Shown here piece after piece: positions 1-6,885 of a DNA stretch of 58,256 nt. Source of the stretch: Weissella viridescens (lineage in GTDB: Bacteria; Bacillota; Bacilli; Lactobacillales; Lactobacillaceae); contig NZ_JQBM01000002.1 of the NCBI RefSeq assembly GCF_001437355.1, positions 418,664-476,919 of the forward strand, in the 5' to 3' direction. Each line of letters opens with the position of its first letter. Position 1 is the stretch's first letter. Made by a program: the position numbers and the translations under genes. The notes below the pieces were generated by a model. The model searched no databases. It worked only from the letters and a program-made list of their open reading frames with translations, and had not been told where the DNA came from.

Positions 1-34
1 TGTTTAATCACACGATTAAATGCATTGCTGTTAG

Positions 35-108
35 GTTCCTTTAGCTCAGTTGGTTAGAGCAGACGGCTCATAACCGTCCGGTCGTCGGTTCGAGTCCGAC
101 AGGGAACA
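35..108 (+). tRNA. tRNA with CAU anticodon; probably tRNA-Ile2 (lysidine-modified), otherwise tRNA-Met
   Basis: The sequence folds as a full cloverleaf: acceptor GTTCCTT with AGGGAAC, D-arm GCTC/GAGC, anticodon stem GACGG/CCGTC around loop CTCATAA, and T-arm GTCGG/CCGAC, ending in discriminator A without an encoded CCA. The anticodon is CAT. The anticodon arm GACGGCTCATAACCGTC and the C4-G69 and C5-G68 acceptor pairs resemble the AUA-reading isoleucine tRNA that TilS converts to lysidine. Elongator tRNA-Met of Firmicutes usually has a GTTCATAC-type anticodon region. Family assignment is from memory; software may label it Met from the anticodon alone. Confidence 0.93.
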
Positions 109-123
109 TCATCGGTCAAAACT

Positions 124-165
124 AAAAACCGTTGTTTAGCTTTATGAGGCCAAACGACGGTTTTT
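124..165 (+). terminator. Rho-independent terminator after the tRNA
   Basis: The arms AAAAACCGTTGTTT and AAACGACGGTTTTT pair with one G-T wobble around a short loop and end in a T-run. It probably ends the tRNA transcript. Because of the flanking A-run it could work on both strands. Confidence 0.8.
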
Positions 166-201
166 ATGTGAATATGACGGTTAAATTATACAACGGAAGG
201 G

Positions 202-235
202 CTGATTACTTGCGCTTGGGCGCAAATCGAATCAG
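202..235 (+). repeat. Two-tier inverted repeat before the small membrane gene
   Basis: The outer arms CTGATT (202-207) and AATCAG (230-235) and the inner arms TTGCGC (210-215) and GCGCAA (220-225) are all perfect, with a 4-base loop. The outer arm ends at the weak Shine-Dalgarno stretch (236-241) of the gene starting at 250. There is no T-run, so it is not a terminator. A protein operator or an RNA element masking the ribosome site are both possible. Confidence 0.45.
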
Positions 236-249
236 ATGGAAAAAAACGC

Positions 250-462
250 ATGAAACAAAAAATTGATGTAATTCTACCGATTGTCGTTTTGGTATTAATT
301 GTGGCGTCAATGATTTATCCACAACCTTGGTTAATGATTCTCTCAACTGCTGCGTTGTCAGGATACCTTTTGTACGACTGGTATCAAACGCGGAACAAGT
401 GGATGCTAATCGCTGCATTGGCCTTCGTAGGTATGCTTGTTTTACGCCTCTGGCTTAATTAA
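250..462 (+). CDS. Small membrane protein, 70 aa, unknown function
   Basis: I do not recognise this protein. It is a very hydrophobic 70-residue chain with three probable membrane segments, roughly residues 6-23, 27-44 and 50-68. The segments are separated by a short polar turn with charges DWYQTRNK near residues 43-50. It has no signal-peptidase site and no motif I can name. The ribosome site is weak (ATGGAA about 9 bases before ATG), and a strong inverted repeat lies immediately upstream. It stands alone between two terminators, so it looks like a monocistronic gene. The coding call rests on the coherent membrane pattern and the tight fit between regulatory elements. Confidence 0.65.
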   Translation: MKQKIDVILPIVVLVLIVASMIYPQPWLMILSTAALSGYLLYDWYQTRNKWMLIAALAFVGMLVLRLWLN

Positions 463-468
463 TATAGC

Positions 469-498
469 AAAAGCACCTGTTGTTCAGGTGCTTTTTTG
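469..498 (+). terminator. Rho-independent terminator
   Basis: The arms AAAGCACCTG and CAGGTGCTTT enclose a TTGTT-type loop and are followed by a T-run. It lies directly after the small membrane gene and ends about 16 bases before the next start codon. Confidence 0.88.
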
Positions 499-514
499 CT
501 AGAAGGAGCTTGCA

Positions 515-1630
515 ATGCAAATTACTCAAATTCGGGCGATCCCCTTTGCGTTATCGCTCAAACAATCCTTTAAAACGGCACATGATACGACCCAGCTACG
601 CGAACTAACTTTACTTGAGATTACCCTAAGCAATGGGTGCGTCGGCTATGGTGAAATTCAAAGTTTTCTGAATACGGCTTACGCACCGGAAACGCAGATG
701 GATTCCCGACAGATGCTGGGCAATTTAGCGGCTGGTTTGAAAAGTCTACAGTGGCAGCATCCGCATGCCGTGGCTGCATATTTGGCGGGAAAAACTCAGT
801 TGACGTTTGTACGTGCAGCTGTGGAAATGGCATGCTGGGATGCTTATGGTAAAACGGTAGGGAAGTCATTAGCGACGTTGCTAGGTGCCCGACATCGCTT
901 TATGCCTGTTGGTAAAGCGGTTGGGATTCAGGCAGATGTAGCGGCTGCTTACACTGAAATTGAAAAGGTTGCACAAGCGGGCTACCGGAGAGTGAAGTTA
1001 AAGGCAACCGCTTTAGATCAATTACCAAATTTGCAGGCAGTGCAACGCCAATTTCCACAAATGGTCTTTTCAATCGACCTTAATAATGCTTTACCTGATA
1101 CATTGAAAAGTGTTGATTGTTTAGAGACACTTAAAGCGCAGGGCATTACCTTAGTTGAAGAACCGTTAGTTGGATCGCCGTGGCAGCGGTATGCAGAATT
1201 ACTGGCCACCGGTAGGGTACCAAGGATTAGTTTAGATGAATCAATTAATAGCGTCGGCGATGTTAGTTCTGCACTTCGACAACATGCTGCTGATGCTTTT
1301 ACACTGAAACAAGGTAAATTAGGTGGGATTAGCGCCACGCAAAGGGCGATTACGGAAATTAATCAGGCGGGGCAATTACCTTGGATTGGGGGAATGTTGA
1401 GTTCAGGCTTAGGCCGGTTTGTTGATGTGACTTTAGCAGCAACTTTACCGAACCCAATTTTCCCGGCTGATATTGCAGCGACGCAAGATGGCCTGGAACT
1501 TGATGTGATTTATGAACCGATCCAATTGATAGAGGGACGAGTAGAGGTACCACAGAAACCGGGCGTTGGCATTACGGTGAATTGGACTGCTGTTAAAAAA
1601 TTACAAACGGATGTTGCGCAAATCTATTAA
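515..1630 (+). CDS. menC: Enolase-superfamily enzyme, o-succinylbenzoate synthase / N-acylamino acid racemase type
   Basis: This 371-residue protein belongs to the muconate-lactonizing branch of the enolase superfamily, whose members abstract a proton alpha to a carboxylate with Mg2+. Visible catalytic features are the KxK pair in RVKLKAT (Lys161, Lys163), metal ligands Asp188 (SIDLNNA), Glu215 (LVEEPL) and Asp241 (SLDES), and the opposite lysine Lys265 (TLKQGKLGG). The segment GGMLSSGLGR near 292-301 matches the MenC/NAAAR subgroup better than dipeptide epimerases. A ribosome site AGAAGGAG lies 6 bases before ATG. No other menaquinone gene is in the window, so the true substrate is uncertain; an N-acylamino acid racemase role is equally plausible. 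It lies between a terminator and a new promoter, so it is probably transcribed alone. Confidence 0.85.
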   Translation: MQITQIRAIPFALSLKQSFKTAHDTTQLRELTLLEITLSNGCVGYGEIQSFLNTAYAPETQMDSRQMLGNLAAGLKSLQWQHPHAVAAYLAGKTQLTFVRAAVEMACWDAYGKTVGKSLATLLGARHRFMPVGKAVGIQADVAAAYTEIEKVAQAGYRRVKLKATALDQLPNLQAVQRQFPQMVFSIDLNNALPDTLKSVDCLETLKAQGITLVEEPLVGSPWQRYAELLATGRVPRISLDESINSVGDVSSALRQHAADAFTLKQGKLGGISATQRAITEINQAGQLPWIGGMLSSGLGRFVDVTLAATLPNPIFPADIAATQDGLELDVIYEPIQLIEGRVEVPQKPGVGITVNWTAVKKLQTDVAQIY

Positions 1631-1649
1631 AACCATTCGAGTGGAAGTT

Positions 1650-1658
1650 TGGTATAAT
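1650..1658 (+). promoter_or_regulatory. Extended -10 promoter for the M24 peptidase
   Basis: TGG followed by TATAAT (1653-1658) forms an extended -10 element, 32 bases before the ATG at 1691. I see no good -35 box, as is usual with extended -10 promoters. Confidence 0.5.
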
Positions 1659-1690
1659 CAAAACAAATAGATTGAAGATGGAGGCGGGTT

Positions 1691-2779
1691 ATGGAAACGA
1701 GAATTGCGAATGTGCGCAAAGTATTTGAACCCTTAAAAGTTGATGGCATTTTAGTCACAAATGGGTTTAACATGGAATATCTAACAGGCTTTACTGGTGG
1801 CATGGGGGACGGTCTCGTTCTAGTTGGTAAAGATAAGATTGCCTTAATCACGGACGACCGCTATGAAGATGAATATCGTGAAAAATTAGCTGATACGTCA
1901 ATTGAATTATTAGTTACACGTAATTACTGGGGCGTTGCCATGGCAGCTGCTAAGCGTTTCAAGATTGAACGACTTGGCTTTGAGGACTCAATTATGTTTA
2001 GAGACTTTGACTATTTAGATGAAAACTTCGATGGTGTGGACATTGTCCCAATTCCATCACTATTTGAGACAATTCGTGAAGTTAAAGAACCAGATGAAGT
2101 CATTCGAATTCGTCGTGCAGCAGAAGTTGCGGTAGCTGGGTTTAATGCCTTTTTGCCTCAACTTCATGTTGGTATGACAGAACGCGAAGTGGCTAATCTC
2201 TTGGATCGTGTCATGAAGGAGCATGGGGCTGACAAGCCGTCCTTTGATACGATTGTGGCCTCTGGTGCTCGGGCAGCATTACCACATGGTACTTATACTG
2301 ATAAGGTCATTGAGGCTGGCGAATTAGTAACGATTGACTTTGGCTACTATGTAGATGGCTATACATCAGATGTCACACGGACGATTGCCTTTGGGCAACC
2401 AGATGATGAGATGGCTAAGGTCTATGATACTGTCAAGGCAGCACATGATGCAGCGATTGATGCCTTACAGATTGGTCGTCCAGTGAGTGAAGTTGATCAA
2501 GCAGCGCGTTCAGTGATTGATGACGCTGGTTATGCAGATAATTTCACGCATTCTACTGGGCACGGTATTGGACTTGATATTCATGAGGGGCCAATTGTGT
2601 CAAAGTTGGCAGATGCGAGTGATACTGTTCGTGACAATATGATTTTGACGATTGAACCAGGCATTTACCTATCAAATGTTGGTGGCGTACGTATTGAAGA
2701 CGACATTTTGATTCAAACCGTCGGGAATGAAAACCTCACCCAAGGTATTCCAACTGAATTGATTGTGATTGATAAGTAA
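1691..2779 (+). CDS. pepP: M24-family Xaa-Pro peptidase (aminopeptidase P / YqhT type)
   Basis: This 362-residue cytoplasmic metallopeptidase cleaves next to proline and helps a peptide-scavenging lactic acid bacterium recycle Xaa-Pro peptides. It has an N-terminal creatinase-like domain (about 1-125) and a C-terminal pita-bread catalytic domain. All five metal ligands of the family are visible: Asp216 (TIDFG), Asp227 (TSDVTRT), His291 (STGHGIG), Glu322 (TIEPG) and Glu336 (VRIEDD). Length fits the 350-360 residues of the aminopeptidase P/YqhT group; distinguishing it from PepQ dipeptidase by eye is not certain. The start has the strong ribosome site GGAGG. The next gene begins 2 bases after its stop. 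Confidence 0.92.
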   Translation: METRIANVRKVFEPLKVDGILVTNGFNMEYLTGFTGGMGDGLVLVGKDKIALITDDRYEDEYREKLADTSIELLVTRNYWGVAMAAAKRFKIERLGFEDSIMFRDFDYLDENFDGVDIVPIPSLFETIREVKEPDEVIRIRRAAEVAVAGFNAFLPQLHVGMTEREVANLLDRVMKEHGADKPSFDTIVASGARAALPHGTYTDKVIEAGELVTIDFGYYVDGYTSDVTRTIAFGQPDDEMAKVYDTVKAAHDAAIDALQIGRPVSEVDQAARSVIDDAGYADNFTHSTGHGIGLDIHEGPIVSKLADASDTVRDNMILTIEPGIYLSNVGGVRIEDDILIQTVGNENLTQGIPTELIVIDK

Positions 2780-2780
2780 C

Positions 2781-3233
2781 ATGGCATTAAAATATTTTGA
2801 ATTTTATCGCGGCAATTTAGCAGCGGGATTTGAAACCATTGCAGGGAAACGAATGAATGATCATGCATTTATCGTCACTCGCCACAATGATGATCATTTA
2901 CCCCAATTAGATATTGCGGATGATAGCGTTGATTTTTCAAGAAAACGTCAGCAGATTATTCAACATGATTTTAAATTACACCGGTTTGAAAATGACTGGC
3001 AAGATGTTGGATTCCAGTGGGATAATATCGAACGGCGGTTATCTGAACTAACTGCTGATTGGCAAGCAGAGTATCGTCAAATTAAAGCTGGTCCGACGGA
3101 TGAGTGGGGATTGCGCACGTTTGATGAGGCGACGCAGGTAGAACAACAATTTGTCGGCGCAAATGCTTATCCAGATAATTTTACGACTTTTGTGAATTGG
3201 TTAACCGGATTTTCGCAAGGCAAAATAAGATGA
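2781..3233 (+). CDS. Hypothetical protein, 150 aa
   Basis: I do not recognise this family. The chain is soluble, mildly acidic and rich in aromatic residues, beginning MALKYFEFYRG and ending SQGKIR, with no signal peptide, membrane segment or cysteine motif. The ATG lies just after the stop of the peptidase gene; an in-frame TTG at 2769 would overlap that gene and is less likely. No clear ribosome site precedes it, which suggests translational coupling to the peptidase. A terminator follows at 3243, so the two genes form one short operon. A role linked to peptide use would be inference from position only. Confidence 0.7.
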   Translation: MALKYFEFYRGNLAAGFETIAGKRMNDHAFIVTRHNDDHLPQLDIADDSVDFSRKRQQIIQHDFKLHRFENDWQDVGFQWDNIERRLSELTADWQAEYRQIKAGPTDEWGLRTFDEATQVEQQFVGANAYPDNFTTFVNWLTGFSQGKIR

Positions 3234-3242
3234 TGGTGTGCT

Positions 3243-3271
3243 TAAGCGGGGACGGCAAGGACCCGCTTTTT
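3243..3271 (+). terminator. Rho-independent terminator
   Basis: The arms AAGCGGG and CCCGCTT flank an 11-base loop and are followed by TTT. It separates the peptidase operon from the yunD-like gene. Confidence 0.7.
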
Positions 3272-3329
3272 GCGTATAAATAGATAGAATAGAGATGAGG
3301 CGTCATAATGGTCAGTGAAGAATTAATGT

Positions 3330-4688
3330 ATGCTACATACAAATGATATCCACTCGCATTTGGAGAATTGGCCAAAAGTTCGCCATTTCATCCAAAGTCA
3401 ACAAAATCAAGCACGACGGCAAGGACACCAAACGTTTGTTTTTGATATTGGAGATGCGATTGACCGGCAACATGCCTTAACTGAAGCGACTCTGGGACAA
3501 GCTAATGTCAAATTGATGAATGAGATTGGTTATACCGCTGCAACAGTCGGTAATAATGAAATGTTAGGCTTAGACCACGAGGCGCTAAATCATTTGTATG
3601 ATGAAGCGAATTATCCGATTTTGGTGTCGAATATTCTAGATGCTTCGACGCATCAACGTCCGGAATGGGCGGATGACTATAAGATTGTTACAACGAAGGC
3701 TGGTCAAAAAATTGCGCTATTTGGTCTGACGGCACCTTTTGAACGCACCCTACCATTATTGGGTTGGGAACCCGTCGATATTGATGTAACCTTAGAGCGA
3801 TTATTGCCAGAGCTACAAGCGCAAGCGGATACGATCATTTTGTTATCACATTTAGGTTTACCAACTGATCGTGATTTAGCTGACCGTTATCCAGCGCTTG
3901 ATTTGATTATGGGAGCGCATACGCATCATGTCTTGCCTGATGGCGAATGGCACGGTGATACGTTGGTTGCAGCGGCAGGACGCTATGGGAGCCATGTCGG
4001 GACTGTGCAGATGACGCTAGAAAATGGTAAAATGACCTCAGCCCATGCTAAGGCATGGCCGACTGAAACAATGCCTGAATTACCTGAGGATGCTGAAGAA
4101 AAAGAACACTTTGCTAAATTGGGAAACCAAAAATTAACCCAGCGGGTTATTGCGGATATGCCGACAATATATTCGCGAAAGTTAACCGACGAACATCGCC
4201 TGATTGATTTGGGACTAACAAGCCTGCAAAATTTTTATGAGGCGGATGTGGCTGTCTTATCTTCGGGGATGTTTCTAACCGATTTACCTGCAGGCCCAGT
4301 GACCCAAAAGGATTTACATGACCGCTTGCCACATGCAGTTCACCCAATGCTAACCAAGTTAACGGGGCATGAACTGCAACGGTTACTATTGGAAATCCAA
4401 AAAAATCGAAACTTTTTATTGAGTTATCAAGTTAAAGGCATGGGATTTCGCGGTCACCAAGCCTTTGGTGAGATGGTCTGGGCGGGTCTTGCCCAAGATG
4501 CTGATGGGAACTGGTGGGTGAATCATCGTCCATTGGACCCATATCAAACCTATACCATTGCTGGTTTAGACCACTACCTATTTATTCCGTTTTTTCCGAC
4601 AATTGAAATCGCCGGCATCAACCAAATGAATTATGATGTGCTGCTACGTGAAGTCGTGGCAGCGACGTTAACCAAAAAATTTAATTAA
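3330..4688 (+). CDS. yunD: Metallophosphoesterase / 5'-nucleotidase, YunD type, probably with a damaged 5' end
   Basis: This is a 452-residue bimetallic phosphoesterase of the UshA/YunD family, acting on nucleotides or cyclic nucleotides. The metal-binding motif HTNDIHSH sits at residues 3-10, followed by DIGDAIDR, GNNEM and the SHLGLP and GAHTHH blocks; the C-terminal half is the 5'-nucleotidase substrate domain. It has no signal peptide, as in YunD. The start is odd. The only in-frame ATG (3330) removes the first beta strand and has no proper ribosome site. By contrast ATG 3308 has a good GAGG site, encodes MVSEELM and is out of frame by one base. A single-base insertion near 3325-3330 would explain this. 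It heads a yunD-yutD-yutF-like group with gaps of about 11 bases or less. Confidence 0.85.
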   Translation: MLHTNDIHSHLENWPKVRHFIQSQQNQARRQGHQTFVFDIGDAIDRQHALTEATLGQANVKLMNEIGYTAATVGNNEMLGLDHEALNHLYDEANYPILVSNILDASTHQRPEWADDYKIVTTKAGQKIALFGLTAPFERTLPLLGWEPVDIDVTLERLLPELQAQADTIILLSHLGLPTDRDLADRYPALDLIMGAHTHHVLPDGEWHGDTLVAAAGRYGSHVGTVQMTLENGKMTSAHAKAWPTETMPELPEDAEEKEHFAKLGNQKLTQRVIADMPTIYSRKLTDEHRLIDLGLTSLQNFYEADVAVLSSGMFLTDLPAGPVTQKDLHDRLPHAVHPMLTKLTGHELQRLLLEIQKNRNFLLSYQVKGMGFRGHQAFGEMVWAGLAQDADGNWWVNHRPLDPYQTYTIAGLDHYLFIPFFPTIEIAGINQMNYDVLLREVVAATLTKKFN

Positions 4689-4699
4689 CTGGAGACACT

Positions 4700-5305
4700 A
4701 TGAATCGTGAACGAATGAAGGAATTGGCCGAGAGCCAATTTGCAGAGCGCCAAACGGCGACAACGATTGTTGCTGGTTCGCAGCCGAATACGTTGAATAT
4801 CAACGGACGTGGCTATGAACTCGTTAAAAATTATCGTGATGCTTATGATGAAGCCATGTTAGCTGCGCGGTTTAGCACCTTTTTAGAAAAATATGATTAC
4901 TTGGTCGGTGATATCGCTTCGGGACAATTGCGTTTGCGTGGCTTTTATGAGCAAGGTACCCCTGGGATTGCCCGAAATCAACAGATTAATTCGCTAGAAG
5001 ATTACCTGTTTGAAGATATTAATTTTGGGGCACCTTACTTTGTGTTACACAATTTGGAACCACATCAAGTGGAAGAAAAAGAAGATGAACCAAAGGCACG
5101 GAAGAGTCGTCATCGTCACCGTAATCATGGAAAAAAAGATAACGGCAAGGCCGAAATTGATGAAAAGAAGAAACCAGTGGCAAAAAAGCCAGGGCCGAAG
5201 CCGAAAAAAAGTGAAGTTAAGGTAAAAGGTAAGTCAAATCGTCGCCATTTTGAAGTGCGTGAGCGTAAAAATGACAAACCAGATGCGAAAGGAAACCAGT
5301 CATAA
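4700..5305 (+). CDS. yutD: YutD family protein with a basic C-terminal tail
   Basis: This 201-residue protein has a YutD-like N-terminal domain (about 30-115), with motifs such as ELVKNYRDAYD, YDYLVGDIASGQLRLRGF and DYLFEDINFGAPYFVLHN. The function of YutD is not established. From about residue 120 the protein becomes a long disordered tail dominated by lysine, arginine and glutamate (RKSRHRHRNHGKK, KKPGPKPKK), suggesting contact with nucleic acid or ribosomes; that is inference. Ribosome site is weak (CTGGAGA). Its stop overlaps the next ATG in TAATG, giving translational coupling with the HAD phosphatase, an arrangement resembling the yut region of Bacillus. Confidence 0.85.
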   Translation: MNRERMKELAESQFAERQTATTIVAGSQPNTLNINGRGYELVKNYRDAYDEAMLAARFSTFLEKYDYLVGDIASGQLRLRGFYEQGTPGIARNQQINSLEDYLFEDINFGAPYFVLHNLEPHQVEEKEDEPKARKSRHRHRNHGKKDNGKAEIDEKKKPVAKKPGPKPKKSEVKVKGKSNRRHFEVRERKNDKPDAKGNQS

Positions 5306-6078
5306 TGACACATTATCGAACATATTTGATTGACCTAGATGGCACAATTTATCAAGGTAAAACGCAATTCCCTTCTGGAAAACGTTTCATTGACCGTTTA
5401 AAGGCTTCAAATAGCGACTATATGTTTGTGACAAATAACTCGACTAAAAATCCGGCGGAAGTAGCGGCGAATTTGACGGAGAATCATGATATCGCAACGA
5501 CGGCTGATCAAGTGTATACCAGTGCTATGGCCACGGCCGATTATTTAGTTGAAAAGCAATTTAAGCAGGTTCTGGTTATTGGCGAAGCTGGGTTGCGGGA
5601 AGCAATCCAAGCCAATGGCATCGACATTGTGGATAAACAGCCAGCCGATGCAGTTGTGGTTGGGTTAGACCGACAAATTAACTACGAGAAGTTAACCGAG
5701 GCAACTTTAGCGATTCAAGCAGGAGCTACTTTTATTGCAACCAATGTGGATACAAATTTGCCGAATGAACGTGGTATGTTGCCTGGAGCAGGGACAATCG
5801 TTGCTGCCGTTCAGACAGCGACCCAGACCGAACCCATCGTCATCGGTAAGCCTTCGGTGATTATTATGGAGCAAGCGTTGAAGCGAGCTGAACGTACTGC
5901 AGATGAAGTGGTGATGGTTGGCGACAATTATAATACGGATATCTTAGCGGGCATTCATGCTGATATTGATACATTGCTAGTTTATAGTGGTGTTTCAAAA
6001 CCAGATGATGTCCATGAACAATCAGTTCAACCCACCCATGAAGTTGATACTTTAGATGATTGGTCAATTGAGGATTAA
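5305..6078 (+). CDS. yutF: HAD-superfamily IIA phosphatase, NagD/YutF type
   Basis: This 257-residue cytoplasmic phosphatase has the HAD motifs in order: DLDGTIY (nucleophile Asp10 and Asp12), TNNST (motif II), the lysine in GKPS, and GDNYNTDI (motif IV). The cap between motifs II and III is of the C2/IIA class, as in NagD and p-nitrophenyl phosphatases, which act on small phosphate esters such as sugar phosphates or nucleotides. The true substrate is not deducible. Its ATG overlaps the yutD stop by one base. The conserved neighbourhood with yutD and yunD supports the name. Confidence 0.9.
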   Translation: MTHYRTYLIDLDGTIYQGKTQFPSGKRFIDRLKASNSDYMFVTNNSTKNPAEVAANLTENHDIATTADQVYTSAMATADYLVEKQFKQVLVIGEAGLREAIQANGIDIVDKQPADAVVVGLDRQINYEKLTEATLAIQAGATFIATNVDTNLPNERGMLPGAGTIVAAVQTATQTEPIVIGKPSVIIMEQALKRAERTADEVVMVGDNYNTDILAGIHADIDTLLVYSGVSKPDDVHEQSVQPTHEVDTLDDWSIED

Positions 6079-6107
6079 GCTGTTCCGATTTTAGATGGAG
6101 GTGGCAG

Positions 6108-6635
6108 ATGAAAAATATTATCGTCCGGCCAATTGAACATGATGATTTACCGGAAATGTGGGCGGTTGCATTTGGTCCAAGCGCAGATTTAAAGTGGATG
6201 GAGCTGAATGGTCCATATTTTAATGATCCAGTTTGGACGTGGCCCCAATTCGAACAACGTTTTAGTGAAAAATTTGTTGGGGTGCCCACGGCGGCTGTCG
6301 TCTGTTTAGATGATCGCCCAATCGGAATGCTAAGTGGTTATTTTGAAGATGGGGCTTTAGGAAAATGGCTGGAAGCGGGGATTGTTATTTATGATGCAAC
6401 CCTTTGGGGTCAGGGAATTGGCACAGAAGTTTTTCGACCATGGTTGGAACATTTGCTGACCGTTTATCCTGAGCTACCGCATGTTGGCTTTACAACGTGG
6501 TCAGGCAATCTTGGCATGATGCGATTAGGTGAACGCAGTGGTATGCAATTAGAAGGACGCATTAGTAAAGTCCGCTATTGGCAAGGCGAATATTATGATT
6601 CAATCAAGTACGGCCTATTACGTACCGAAATCTAA
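6108..6635 (+). CDS. GNAT family N-acetyltransferase (RimJ/RimL-like)
   Basis: This 175-residue protein starts IIVRPIEHDDLPEMW, the usual first strand and helix of GNAT enzymes. It has the acetyl-CoA pyrophosphate-binding loop in LWGQGIGTE (about 102-110) and the typical end YYDSIKYGLL of the RimJ/RimL-like group in Firmicutes. It would transfer an acetyl group to an amine; the acceptor, small molecule or protein, cannot be told. A good ribosome site (GGAGG) precedes ATG. It is the last gene before a strong terminator and is probably in the yunD operon. Confidence 0.88.
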   Translation: MKNIIVRPIEHDDLPEMWAVAFGPSADLKWMELNGPYFNDPVWTWPQFEQRFSEKFVGVPTAAVVCLDDRPIGMLSGYFEDGALGKWLEAGIVIYDATLWGQGIGTEVFRPWLEHLLTVYPELPHVGFTTWSGNLGMMRLGERSGMQLEGRISKVRYWQGEYYDSIKYGLLRTEI

Positions 6636-6638
6636 ATA

Positions 6639-6677
6639 AAAAAGGTGATCAACGCCGAGCGTTGACCGCCTTTTTTT
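6639..6677 (+). terminator. Rho-independent terminator
   Basis: The arms AAAGGTGATCAACGC and GCGTTGACCGCCTTT pair with a short CGA-type loop and are followed by a T-run. It isolates the pst operon from upstream transcription. Confidence 0.9.
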
Positions 6678-6794
6678 AAATATTAAAATTATGCAATTTC
6701 TCAAATTTACGTGGACGTGAAAATACTGAAACAGGTATAATGACAGTTGCTGTGTAAACGGCTAAACCGAAGGATGGCTTAAAAAAGACAATTG

Positions 6795-6850
6795 TAACGT
6801 TATTCTTTACATTACTGAGATGATTCTTTTACATCCATTCGTGATAATAC
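6795..6850 (+). promoter_or_regulatory. Putative Pho box and -10 region of the pst operon
   Basis: Two TTTACA boxes (6806-6811 and 6828-6833) sit exactly 22 bases apart, two helical turns, and TAACGT at 6795 is a weaker copy 11 bases before the first. The context is repeated: TATTCTTTACAT and GATTCTTTTACAT. A -10-like GATAAT lies at 6843-6848 with no good -35. In Bacillus, PhoP binds TT(A/T/C)ACA repeats with 11-base periodicity between about -20 and -60 of promoters lacking a -35, which fits this layout. A second -10-like TATAAT lies at 6736-6741. Confidence 0.55.
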
Positions 6851-6885
6851 TAGTAGTAGCATTAGAATATTAGGAGGCGTTCGTT

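Noticed and set aside
3..20. Short palindrome TTTAATC/GATTAAA at the window start
   Set aside because: Seven AT-rich pairs at the edge, with no T-run and no context; could be chance or part of a cut-off element.
3308..3346. Tiny ORF starting at ATG 3308 (12 codons) as a separate leader peptide
   Set aside because: It reads as the missing N-terminus of the nucleotidase in the wrong frame; a damaged start explains it better than a regulatory leader peptide.
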